From NCBI RefSeq assembly GCF_009856415.1, contig NZ_WMEZ01000001.1:372001-436000 (forward strand): a DNA stretch of 64,000 nt, written 5' to 3'. Under the pieces are notes generated by a model, which did not search any database, was not told the origin of the DNA, and was given only the letters and a program-made list of their open reading frames with translations. Each line of letters begins with the position of its first letter. The stretch's first letter is position 1. Source of the stretch: Halobacillus litoralis. Its GTDB lineage: Bacteria > Bacillota > Bacilli > Bacillales > Halobacillaceae. The position numbers were made by a program, and so were the translations under genes. This document shows positions 8,311 through 16,042 of this stretch, one piece after another.

Positions 8311-9300
8311 TTATTTGCTTCTTACAGAAGAGCGTTTCACAAACTCTGTGGAAAGATCAAACGACTGATCAACCTGCTCTCCTGCGAGCATTTGAAAAAT
8401 GGTATGGACCGCTAAAGCTCCTGCTTCATACTTCGGTTGCTTGACGGTCGTCAATGGTGGGTTTACATACTCAGATAACTGGATGTCATCAAATCCGACG
8501 ATAGAAACGTCATCCGGAATGGATATCCCTTTTTCTGAGAACGCCTGAAGGCCGCCGATTGCCATTTCATCATTGGCATAAAACAGCGCATCTGGCAGTT
8601 GCTGCTGGGCAATGAGCATTTTAGTTGCCCGGTATCCGCCATCACGAGTGAAATTCCCACTTATTTTAAAGCGGGATTGGAACGTGATCCCATGGTCTTT
8701 CAAGGCATCTGAAAAGCCTTTGAACCGTTCCTCATTGTCATGGGAATCGTGGGGACCGCTGATATACCCGATCGTTCGGTGACCATTTTCAATCAAATGT
8801 TCCGTGGCTTGATAGGCGCCATGGCGGTTATCGACTTTCACATGGATCGCAAAAGGATTTTGGACTTCACGATCCAGCACGATGATCGGGAAGTCTTCAC
8901 GTGCAGACTCCTCAATCAACTGGGTGCTGACATTATTCGCAAGGATGATCGCTCCGTCCACTCGTTTCTCCCGCAGGAATTTCGTAGCGGTTGAACGATC
9001 GCCACCCAAGGAACTGCACGCGATCAAATCATACTGATGACTTGCTGTCACTTCCTGGACACCTTTGATCAATTCAGAAAAGTAAGGCCCTGACATATCA
9101 CTCAATATCAAGGCAATGGTATTTGTTTTGGTCCGCTTCAGGTCGGAAGCGAACCCGTTCTTCTGATAATTCAACTCTCTAGCGGCTTTAAGCACTTTTT
9201 CAATCGTAGATGCACTCACTTTTTGATTGCCATTCAACGCATAGGAAGCTGTCGAAAGCGCAACCCCTGCTCGCTTAGCCACATCTTTAATTGTAGCCAT
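8311..9300 (-). CDS. LacI-family transcriptional regulator of the glucan locus
   Basis: 329 residues. The N-terminal helix-turn-helix is typical (MATIKDVAKRAGVALSTASY, then the hinge region around LKAARELNY). A periplasmic-binding-protein-like effector domain follows (residues 60-329, with VDGAIILANN and VSIVGFDDIQLSEYVNPPLT). It is the last gene of the minus-strand operon after the binding protein and two permeases, 62 bases downstream of the second permease. Three copies of the LacI-type palindrome GAAACGTTTC lie in this locus at the two divergent promoters (12441, 12595) and before the glycoamylase-like gene (6874). The simple reading is that it represses all three units until an oligosaccharide inducer binds. 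Confidence 0.9.
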   Translation of the reverse strand: MATIKDVAKRAGVALSTASYALNGNQKVSASTIEKVLKAARELNYQKNGFASDLKRTKTNTIALILSDMSGPYFSELIKGVQEVTASHQYDLIACSSLGGDRSTATKFLREKRVDGAIILANNVSTQLIEESAREDFPIIVLDREVQNPFAIHVKVDNRHGAYQATEHLIENGHRTIGYISGPHDSHDNEERFKGFSDALKDHGITFQSRFKISGNFTRDGGYRATKMLIAQQQLPDALFYANDEMAIGGLQAFSEKGISIPDDVSIVGFDDIQLSEYVNPPLTTVKQPKYEAGALAVHTIFQMLAGEQVDQSFDLSTEFVKRSSVRSK

Positions 9301-9362
9301 TTTAAATCCTCCACCTGTCTATTCATATACTTAATTATAACAGTTTTTACAAGAAAACCGGC

Positions 9363-10193
9363 TTATTTGATTCCTGACATCGTAAAACCTTCGACAATGT
9401 ATTTCTGGAAAAAAGAGAAGATAATGATAATCGGTACGACCATGAAAGCAGCCCCTGCCATTTGAAGAGCAAAATTATTTGCATACTGTCCCTGGAGTAG
9501 GGAAAGTCCGACGGATAAGGTGTAAAGGCTCTCATCGTTGGCGATAATCAATGGCCAGAGGAAGCTGTTCCACCCCGCGATGAAGGTCAGAATCCCCTGC
9601 ACCGCAAAAATAGGTTTTGCAATCGGCATGACCAACCTGAAAAAGATATAAAATTCTCCAGCTCCATCCAGCCTTGCCGCTTCAATTAAATCATCGGGGA
9701 TCGTCGTCATAAACTGACGGAATAAAAAGATGCTGAAGGCAACAGCTAAACCTGGTAAGATAATTCCAGTCATCGTATTTGTAAGACCCATAGCATTCAA
9801 CAAAAGATACACAGGGATCATGGTTACTTGACCAGGGATCATCATTGTAGCTAATACGATATAAAAAACCTTATCCCGGCCTTTGAAATTATATTTAGCG
9901 AAGCCATAGCCTGCCATCGCATTGAACAATAATCCGAGGAAAGAGAAGAGCACAATGACGAGCGTATTCCTCAGGTACACGGCAAAATTCATATTGGTGA
10001 ACAGGTTGATATAATTATCAAGTGTCGGGTTATCAGGGATGATGGTTGGCGGGATGGACAAGACTTCACTTTCAGGCTTGAAGGAGCTTGAGATCATCCA
10101 TATGAATGGAATCGAAACGAGAACTCCTCCCGCTACCATAATAAAGATGACAAGCGCTTGTTCCCACTTGTTTTTCTTAGTCGCTAGTGCCAT
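9363..10193 (-). CDS. ABC sugar transporter permease, MalG type
   Basis: A 276-residue inner-membrane protein with six predicted transmembrane segments and the EAA loop (EAARLDGAGEFYIFFRLVMP, about residue 170-190) that contacts the ATPase. It is the second permease of a binding-protein-dependent importer of the carbohydrate uptake-1 class, paired with the gene at 10215-11096 and the lipoprotein at 11174-12406. The intergenic gap is 21 bases. The locus has no ATPase gene, so a shared MsmX-type ATPase elsewhere in the genome is probably used. Confidence 0.92.
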   Translation of the reverse strand: MALATKKNKWEQALVIFIMVAGGVLVSIPFIWMISSSFKPESEVLSIPPTIIPDNPTLDNYINLFTNMNFAVYLRNTLVIVLFSFLGLLFNAMAGYGFAKYNFKGRDKVFYIVLATMMIPGQVTMIPVYLLLNAMGLTNTMTGIILPGLAVAFSIFLFRQFMTTIPDDLIEAARLDGAGEFYIFFRLVMPIAKPIFAVQGILTFIAGWNSFLWPLIIANDESLYTLSVGLSLLQGQYANNFALQMAGAAFMVVPIIIIFSFFQKYIVEGFTMSGIK

Positions 10194-10214
10194 AACTTCT
10201 GGAACTCCCTTCTA

Positions 10215-11096
10215 TTAATATTCCGTATCTGATTTTCTGAACTTGAATTGGATCATCGTTACAATGATGATCATGGCGAAAAGCACAAAGGAGGCAGCGG
10301 CCGCATAGCCGAATTCACTGAATTGGAAACCTTCTTTGTAAATGAAGAGAGCAATGGAAATCGTTCCATCCAAAGGTCCGCCATCGGTCATGACGAATGG
10401 CTCTTCGAAAAATTGCATCCATCCGATCAGAGTGGTAACGGTCACGAAGAAAGTGGCGTATCGCAACAAGGGGAGCGTCACATTAAAAAGCACCTGCAAG
10501 CGGTTCGCTCCATCCATTTCGGCTGCTTCATAATACGATTTCGGAATTCCCTGCAAAGCTGCGAGGAATATGATCATATTGATCCCGATCCCTTTCCAAA
10601 CCGCTAATATAATCAGTGAGATTTTAGCGATGGTCGGCTCTTGCAGCCAAGGAACGTTTTCAACCGTAAGTAAAGAAAGTAAATAATTAAACAAGCCGTA
10701 CTCTGTATTGTATAAATAACCCCAAATAACAGCGACAGCGATAATATTTGTGATGGAAGGCATATAATAAACGGCCCGGAACATCGTGAAAAGTTTGCTT
10801 GTCCCGTAATTGAGCAATAAAGCAATGGACAAAGAACAGATGATGACTAATGGAACACCGATGATTACATAAAAGATGGTGTTGAAAATGGACTTGATAA
10901 ATTTATCGTCAGCGAATAGAGATTGGTAATTTTCCAGGCCGACAAATGAAACAGATGACCAATCGGCCAGGCCTTTCAAATTCATATCTGTGAAGCTGAT
11001 AAAAAAAGCAATAAGGATCGGAATCAAACTGAATAATGATAACAATAGAACAGCTGGAGATATGAACATATAAGGGTGTCTATTTTTTAATTTCAT
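10215..11096 (-). CDS. ABC sugar transporter permease, MalF type
   Basis: About 293 residues starting with MKLKNRHPYMF. An upstream in-frame ATG at 11123 exists, but AGGTGGG sits correctly before the ATG at 11096, so the shorter start is preferred. It has about six transmembrane segments and the EAA motif (EAAEMDGANRLQVLFNVTLP). It forms the translocation pore with the MalG-type partner. Seventy-seven bases separate it from the upstream binding-protein gene. Confidence 0.92.
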   Translation of the reverse strand: MKLKNRHPYMFISPAVLLLSLFSLIPILIAFFISFTDMNLKGLADWSSVSFVGLENYQSLFADDKFIKSIFNTIFYVIIGVPLVIICSLSIALLLNYGTSKLFTMFRAVYYMPSITNIIAVAVIWGYLYNTEYGLFNYLLSLLTVENVPWLQEPTIAKISLIILAVWKGIGINMIIFLAALQGIPKSYYEAAEMDGANRLQVLFNVTLPLLRYATFFVTVTTLIGWMQFFEEPFVMTDGGPLDGTISIALFIYKEGFQFSEFGYAAAASFVLFAMIIIVTMIQFKFRKSDTEY

Positions 11097-11173
11097 GAAA
11101 ACCCACCTATCTTGTCGTGACATGGATAAAAGAAGATGGAATGGGGTTCCATTCCATCATTCCATGTTGTGTT

Positions 11174-12406
11174 TTATTCTTCGATCAAGCTTTGAGCTTC
11201 CTGATTGAACTCCTCAAGCTCTTTTTCTACGTCAGCGCCACCTACGGTAATGCGTTCGATATGAGCCAGTAGTTCTTGTGCAATTCTTTCAAACTGTTCG
11301 GTCTGCAAACCAGGCTTCGTATTCTCTAGCTGTTCCCCGAATATTGCATACATCGGATTTTCCTGCATCACTGGATCTTCCCACGCTTCCGTACGGGAAG
11401 GGAGGGTGTTGGACTCTTCCAACCAGCTCAACTGTGTATCCACATCCGTCATATAGGAAATGAACTTCAATGCGCCTTCCACGTTATCGGAGCTTTCAAA
11501 AATGGATAGATTAGCACCACCCATGCTGGACGTATTCGTTTCTTTGGTCGGCATGACAGCTGTCGACCATTTTCCTTCAAGGTCCGGAGCTTGGTCATTG
11601 ATGATATTGATCATCCAAGGGCCACTGAAGAACATCGGTTTAGAGCCATCCTTGAAAGCTTCCACGATGTCTTTTCCTTCCTGCTTCTGACTGATTCCCT
11701 CTTCAAAATAACTCGTATAATACTTGATCGCTTCTTTGAATTCCGGAGAATCAAAATTCAAATCTCCTTCCTCAAGGTTCGCTTCATAACCATTCTGCCA
11801 CGCGAAAATGAATGGAGTGATCTGATCATTTCGATCGATGTCAAGACCATAGGAATCTTCGCCACGGTCCGCTAACGTTTGAGCCGCATCCTTCAGCTCG
11901 TCCCACGTTTTCGGTGCTTCTTCATAACCCGCTTCTTTCAAGATATCCTTCCGGTAGTAAATGACCCGTGTATCGGCATACCAAGGAATCCCTACGACCT
12001 GGTCGTCATGTTCCATCGTCGTTACAGAACCATCGAAGTAATTTTCTTTTGCAAAATTAGGGTAGTCTTCCATGTATTCAGATAAGTCTAGTAGAGCTCC
12101 TGCTTCTGCGAATTCCGGTACCCAGGTTGTACCCAGCTGAACGACATCGGGTCCATTTCCTGAGGCAACCGCTGTCAACAATTTGTCATGGGCTGTATCC
12201 CACGGAATAGCTTGCACATCGACCGTCAAACCTTCGTTCTTTTCTTCGAAATCTTTACTGAACTCTTTCAGTTTTTTTCCTTCTTCACCCATCGCCCACA
12301 CGGTTACGGTGTTTTCATCCCCTTCGGAGGATGAACTATCCGAGCATCCTGCCAATATCAACGATGTCAAAACAACTGCGATAAACAACCATAGTTTTCC
12401 TTTCAC
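11174..12406 (-). CDS. Extracellular oligosaccharide-binding lipoprotein of the ABC importer
   Basis: 410 residues beginning with GTG (RBS AAGGGGTG eight bases upstream). A lipoprotein signal peptide ends in the lipobox LAGC (Cys at about 21), followed by a serine-rich acidic linker. The rest matches family 1 solute-binding proteins (motifs GNGPDVVQLGTTWVPEFAEA and PWYADTRVIYYRKDILKEAG). It captures oligosaccharides at the cell surface and delivers them to the two downstream permeases. It is the first gene of the minus-strand operon, preceded by a TTGAAA-17-TATAAT promoter with a GAAACGTTTC operator just after the start point. The ligand is unknown; sophoro-oligosaccharides are a guess from the GH3 and GH144-like neighbours. 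Confidence 0.92.
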   Translation of the reverse strand: MKGKLWLFIAVVLTSLILAGCSDSSSSEGDENTVTVWAMGEEGKKLKEFSKDFEEKNEGLTVDVQAIPWDTAHDKLLTAVASGNGPDVVQLGTTWVPEFAEAGALLDLSEYMEDYPNFAKENYFDGSVTTMEHDDQVVGIPWYADTRVIYYRKDILKEAGYEEAPKTWDELKDAAQTLADRGEDSYGLDIDRNDQITPFIFAWQNGYEANLEEGDLNFDSPEFKEAIKYYTSYFEEGISQKQEGKDIVEAFKDGSKPMFFSGPWMINIINDQAPDLEGKWSTAVMPTKETNTSSMGGANLSIFESSDNVEGALKFISYMTDVDTQLSWLEESNTLPSRTEAWEDPVMQENPMYAIFGEQLENTKPGLQTEQFERIAQELLAHIERITVGGADVEKELEEFNQEAQSLIEE

Positions 12407-12440
12407 TTAAAGCACCCCTTTTAAATAATTTAAGTTTATT

Positions 12441-12450
12441 GAAACGTTTC
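12441..12450. promoter_or_regulatory. LacI-type operator GAAACGTTTC at the ABC operon promoter
   Basis: Perfect palindrome lying 10 bases downstream of the minus-strand -10 box (12460-12465), so a bound repressor would block initiation. Confidence 0.8.
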
Positions 12451-12459
12451 GATAACTGT

Positions 12460-12488
12460 ATTATAATTTACTTTGTATCCGCTTTCAA
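12460..12488 (-). promoter_or_regulatory. Sigma-A promoter of the ABC transporter operon
   Basis: On the minus strand TTGAAA (12488-12483) and TATAAT (12465-12460) have a 17-base spacer, close to the vegetative consensus. Confidence 0.82.
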
Positions 12489-12549
12489 CTACTTCTTTGA
12501 TTTTTCTAATAAAAATAATATGACCTTGTTTAATGCTGATATAAAGAGG

Positions 12550-12578
12550 TTGACGGAATGAGTTGGCGGGATTATACT
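12550..12578 (+). promoter_or_regulatory. Sigma-A promoter of the GH3 gene
   Basis: TTGACG (12550-12555) and TATACT (12573-12578) with a 17-base spacer, followed 16 bases later by the operator palindrome. Confidence 0.8.
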
Positions 12579-12594
12579 TCAATTACATTTATTC

Positions 12595-12604
12595 GAAACG
12601 TTTC
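12595..12604. promoter_or_regulatory. LacI-type operator GAAACGTTTC at the GH3 promoter
   Basis: Perfect palindrome located at about +10 relative to the predicted start point of the GH3 transcript. The context TTCGAAACGTTTCACTA matches the site before the glycoamylase-like gene over 13 bases. Confidence 0.8.
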
Positions 12605-12633
12605 ACTAATCACTCAATTGAGGGGGATCATTC

Positions 12634-14799
12634 ATGGGAGAACAACAATTGGAAAACTTATTGAATCAAATGACATTAGAAGAAAAAGTAGGGCAGCTCG
12701 TACAATTGGCCACACCTTTCTTTAAGGGGGCTTCAGATCGAGGGGAAATTACGGGCCCGATGGTTCATATGAACATAGATGAGGAAGATATCAAACGTAC
12801 AGGTTCGGTACTAGGAGCTTCAGGAGCGAAAGAAACGATCAATATTCAAAAGGTTCATATGGAAGAGAGCCGGTTAGGGATTCCGTTATTATTCATGTCG
12901 GACATCGTTCATGGGTTCAAGACCATCTTTCCTGTACCCTTAGCGATCGGCTGCTCCTGGAATATGGAGCTGGCTGAAAAGAGTGCTTCCATTGCAGCTA
13001 GAGAAGCGGCTGTCGCCGGCGTCCATGTCACATTCGCTCCGATGGTCGATTTATCGCGGGAACCGAGGTGGGGGCGTGTCATGGAAAGCACCGGGGAGGA
13101 CACCTTCCTGAACAGCCAGTTCGCCCGATCGTTCGTCCGGGGTTTTCAAGGAGATTTGGAAAATGATCTTCATAAAGTAGCTTCATGTGTCAAACACTTC
13201 GCTGCCTATGGGGCGCCGGAGGGCGGTCGTGATTACAATACCGTCGATATGTCCGAATGGCAGCTGCGCGAAAACTACCTTCCCGCCTATAAGGCTGCGT
13301 TAGATGAAGGTGCTCAGATGGTGATGACAGCCTTCAACATCTTAAATGGCATGCCATCGACAGGAAATGAACCGTTAATGAGGGGACTTCTCCGGGATGA
13401 ATGGAACTTTGATGGTGTGCTCATCTCTGATTGGGGAGCGGTGAAGGAATTGATCCCTCACGGCGTCGCAGAGAATGAAAAAAAGGCCGCAGAAAAAGCG
13501 ATGAAAGCAGGCGTTGATGTCGAAATGATGACGTCCTGTTACGTCAATCATGTAGAAGAACTAATCGAGGAGGGGACATTGGAAGAAAGCATCCTCGATG
13601 AAGCTGTGCTGCGCATCCTGCAATTGAAACAGAAACTCGGATTGTTCGATAATCCTTACCGGGGAGCGAGTGAACAAGAGGAAGAAACCTATATCCTCTC
13701 CGCTGAAAACAGAAAAGCTTCCCGTGAACTGGCCTCCAAATCGATGGTGCTCCTGAAAAACGAAGGGACTCTGCCACTTCAGCAGGATCAGAAAGTCGCA
13801 TTGATCGGTCCGTTTGCCGACAATACCGATATCCTCGGGCCGTGGTCATGGGGAGGTTCAGCCGATGATACCATTACCGTTGCTGCCGGCCTCTCCCAAT
13901 ACTTAAATGAAAATCAGCTCCTAACATCAGCCGGATGCGGCATTGAAACGGGAACAGACGAACAAATGCAAGCCGCATTGCAAAAAGCAGAACAGGCGGA
14001 ATCCATCGTTGTAGCGCTCGGGGAACATTCCGATATGAGCGGGGAGGCTGGGTGCCGCGCAGACATCCGGATTCCTGAGGTCCAGTTAGAGCTTTTGAAA
14101 AAAATCAAATCCTTAGGTAAACCTGTCACAGCCGTCCTTTTCAATGGTCGTCCCCTTGATCTACGCGAAGTCATCGAGAACGCCGATGCCGTCATTGAAG
14201 CGTGGTATCCAGGAACCGAAGGTGGGAACGCGCTCGCAGATCTCCTGTTCGGAGAAGTGAACCCTTCGGCTAAATTGACGATGTCGATGCCTTATTCCGT
14301 CGGACAAGTGCCGATCTACTACAACCGTTACAATACAGGCCGTCCTAAAGGCGCGCCAGATGCGCAGGAGCGCTATGTCTCTCAATATCTCGATATCCCG
14401 AACGAACCATTATTTCCATTCGGCTTCGGAATGAGCTACAGCCGATTTATATATGACGAACTTACGATCTCCTCGAAGCGGATCCTACAGGACGAATCAC
14501 TTACAGTCTCAATTCAAGTGACCAATACAGGCGACTATGCGGGAGAAGAAATCGTTCAGTTATATGTAAGAGACCTAGTTGGAGAAGTGGTCCGCCCGCT
14601 GAAGGAGCTAAAGGATTTCGAAAAAGTTTATCTCCATCCTGGTGAGCAGAAGGTCGTCCATTTCACTCTTACAGAAGAGCAGCTCAGGTATTATCATGCA
14701 AATATGGAACATAAGAGTGATGCCGGGGAGTTTGAAGTTTTCGTAGGGCCGAACAGCCGTGATGTTAAAAGTTCGAGCTTTTCGCTTGAGCTAAAATAA
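12634..14799 (+). CDS. GH3 beta-glucosidase, probably oligoglucan-specific
   Basis: 721 residues without a signal peptide, so cytoplasmic. Domain order: GH3 N-terminal barrel with the nucleophile Asp in GVLISDWGAV, the alpha/beta sandwich (VALGEHSDMSGEAG, AVIEAWYPGTEGG) and a C-terminal fibronectin type III-like domain (VTNTGDYAGEEIVQLYVRD). Length and N-terminal features (TPFFKGASDRGEITGP, MSDIVHGFKTIFP) resemble, from memory, the Listeria innocua sophoro-oligosaccharide beta-glucosidase Lin1840. It probably hydrolyses oligosaccharides brought in by the divergent ABC importer. Start ATG has the RBS GAGGGGG. GH3 assignment is firm, linkage specificity is inferred. Confidence 0.92.
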   Translation: MGEQQLENLLNQMTLEEKVGQLVQLATPFFKGASDRGEITGPMVHMNIDEEDIKRTGSVLGASGAKETINIQKVHMEESRLGIPLLFMSDIVHGFKTIFPVPLAIGCSWNMELAEKSASIAAREAAVAGVHVTFAPMVDLSREPRWGRVMESTGEDTFLNSQFARSFVRGFQGDLENDLHKVASCVKHFAAYGAPEGGRDYNTVDMSEWQLRENYLPAYKAALDEGAQMVMTAFNILNGMPSTGNEPLMRGLLRDEWNFDGVLISDWGAVKELIPHGVAENEKKAAEKAMKAGVDVEMMTSCYVNHVEELIEEGTLEESILDEAVLRILQLKQKLGLFDNPYRGASEQEEETYILSAENRKASRELASKSMVLLKNEGTLPLQQDQKVALIGPFADNTDILGPWSWGGSADDTITVAAGLSQYLNENQLLTSAGCGIETGTDEQMQAALQKAEQAESIVVALGEHSDMSGEAGCRADIRIPEVQLELLKKIKSLGKPVTAVLFNGRPLDLREVIENADAVIEAWYPGTEGGNALADLLFGEVNPSAKLTMSMPYSVGQVPIYYNRYNTGRPKGAPDAQERYVSQYLDIPNEPLFPFGFGMSYSRFIYDELTISSKRILQDESLTVSIQVTNTGDYAGEEIVQLYVRDLVGEVVRPLKELKDFEKVYLHPGEQKVVHFTLTEEQLRYYHANMEHKSDAGEFEVFVGPNSRDVKSSSFSLELK

Positions 14800-14811
14800 T
14801 ACCAATTAAAA

Positions 14812-14842
14812 TTCACACGGATCTTTTCCGTGTGGATTTTTT
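14812..14842 (+). terminator. Terminator after the GH3 gene
   Basis: Stem TTCACACGGA/TCCGTGTGGA with one mismatch, then TTTTTT. Confidence 0.85.
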
Positions 14843-14876
14843 GCTTAATTTAAATGCATGTTTGAATCTCAGTAGG

Positions 14877-14891
14877 AAAAGGTTTCCACAT
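14877..14891. promoter_or_regulatory. Distal operator-like site upstream of the ECF S-component promoter
   Basis: AAAAGGTTTCCACAT differs by one base from the AAAACGTTTCCACAT site at 18049-18063. It lies 211 bases (centre to centre) upstream of the promoter-proximal operator. It could be an auxiliary operator; the mismatch hits the central CG, so it may be weak or decayed. Confidence 0.35.
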
Positions 14892-15048
14892 AATAAATAA
14901 AGGAAGATCAAAACTCTCATTTAGAGTTTTCACTTCCATATTTTTATAGAATAGATCGAATATCAGTTAAGAAATCAGGGTATTTTGTAAGATTTTGTCG
15001 AATAAGTACAGGTAATATCTTGAAATTATTTTTATTTTCAAAATATTG

Positions 15049-15077
15049 TTGAAATTACAAACAACTCTATGTATAAT
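15049..15077 (+). promoter_or_regulatory. Sigma-A promoter of the ECF S-component / malic enzyme unit
   Basis: TTGAAA (15049-15054) and TATAAT (15072-15077) with a 17-base spacer. The 14843-15240 gap of about 400 bases holds this promoter, its operators and a long leader with several Shine-Dalgarno-like runs. One of them precedes a 7-codon open frame (GTG at about 15180, MNLKKEV) of doubtful meaning. Confidence 0.82.
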
Positions 15078-15085
15078 TCAGTCTA

Positions 15086-15101
15086 AGAAAGCGTTTCCAT
15101 A
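15086..15101. promoter_or_regulatory. Operator overlapping the start of the ECF S-component transcript
   Basis: AGAAAGCGTTTCCATA lies directly after the -10 box. It nearly matches the site at the second promoter (AGAAAGCGTTTGCATG, 18163-18178). The sequence also fits a CcpA cre site in 13 of 14 positions, so catabolite control is an alternative or an addition to the local LacI regulator. Confidence 0.72.
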
Positions 15102-15130
15102 TAAAGTTTTAAGGGTAATGAAGTCAATTT

Positions 15131-15147
15131 GTGGAAACGTTTTTATG
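15131..15147. promoter_or_regulatory. Second downstream operator of the ECF S-component unit
   Basis: The minus strand reads CATAAAAACGTTTCCAC. Its 15-base core ATAAAAACGTTTCCA is repeated exactly at 18048-18060 and 18220-18234 around the second promoter. Confidence 0.75.
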
Positions 15148-15240
15148 TTTAAGTCTTTTGGGAAAATCGTGAGAGGGGGTGAATCTTAAAAAGGAGGTTT
15201 AACTATTCGCTTTTAAAAAAGAGGAGGGACATAACGAATC

Positions 15241-15858
15241 ATGATGAAAAAGAATTCCAGTTTCATTGTTGCGATGATTCCCGCCGGTATTGCACTGAAC
15301 TGGGTGGCGAACTCGATTGTAGAAATGCTCAAGCTGCCATTGTTTCTGAATAATATCGGTACCGTACTTAATGCCATCGTCTTAGGCCCGCTATGGGGTG
15401 CTGCGACCGCTTTGATGACCAACGTAATTTTAGCTCTTATTGTTCGTTGGACGTACTTACCTTTTGCTCTTGTCGGAATATTTGTCGCTTTCTTGGCTTA
15501 CTTCTTCTATAAAAAAGGATGGTTTAAGAAAGCTTGGAAAGTCATGACAGCAGGTGCTGTTACGGGGATCTTAGCATCAGCAGTCGCCACTGTCATATCG
15601 GTTTATGCTTTTGGTGGATTTTCAGGACATACCGTGGATGTATTGACCGCAGGGTTGATCGCTTCCGGGCAGGAAATATTCAATGCTGCATTTGTTGCGA
15701 ACATCCCAGGAACAGTCGCTGACAAATTGTTGACGTTCTACATCGTCTGGATGATTCTTAAAATCTTCCCAGTCCGTTTCCTTCCAAATGCCAAAGACAT
15801 AAGAGAAAAAATCGGAATTGCTCCGAAGAATAGTACAAGCAAAAAGAAAACGGCATAA
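15241..15858 (+). CDS. ECF transporter S component (substrate-binding membrane protein)
   Basis: 205 residues with about six transmembrane segments and a basic C-terminus (SKKKTA), typical of energy-coupling factor S components that bind a small molecule and dock onto an EcfT-EcfA module. Motifs such as NNIGTVLNAIVLGPLWGAAT and the terminal DKLLTFYIVWMILKIFP support the family. The RBS GAGGAGGG is 12 bases from ATG 15241, a slightly long spacing. The T and A components are encoded in the second transcription unit (19315-21944), and the two units share operators, so they probably form one dedicated importer. The neighbouring phosphorylases point to a nucleoside or a 5'-modified nucleoside as substrate (inference). 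Confidence 0.82.
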   Translation: MMKKNSSFIVAMIPAGIALNWVANSIVEMLKLPLFLNNIGTVLNAIVLGPLWGAATALMTNVILALIVRWTYLPFALVGIFVAFLAYFFYKKGWFKKAWKVMTAGAVTGILASAVATVISVYAFGGFSGHTVDVLTAGLIASGQEIFNAAFVANIPGTVADKLLTFYIVWMILKIFPVRFLPNAKDIREKIGIAPKNSTSKKKTA

Positions 15859-15865
15859 AAAAGAA

Positions 15866-15905
15866 CATCAATACAACAAAATTTGGGAAATCGCGTTGTA
15901 TGATG
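15866..15905 (+). other. Intercistronic hairpin after the S-component gene
   Basis: CATCAATACAAC pairs with GTTGTATGATG (one bulged A) around a 17-base loop. No T-run follows, so it is more likely a processing or stability element than a full terminator. Confidence 0.4.
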
Positions 15906-15977
15906 CTCCAATTACTTACTTGTAAGGATATAGAAAAAGAGAGCAGAAATCAAAAGTTATGACTTGGTTGAATGTGC

Positions 15978-16021
15978 GGAAAAGGATCGAATACCTGTGG
16001 TAGCCTATTGGGTCCTTTTCC
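15978..16021 (+). other. Hairpin just before the malic enzyme RBS
   Basis: GGAAAAGGA pairs perfectly with TCCTTTTCC around a 26-base loop, ending about ten bases before the RBS of the malic enzyme gene. It could modulate translation or stability; no known riboswitch consensus was recognised. Confidence 0.4.
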
Positions 16022-16042
16022 AACTATATGAGGAGGGTGCCG

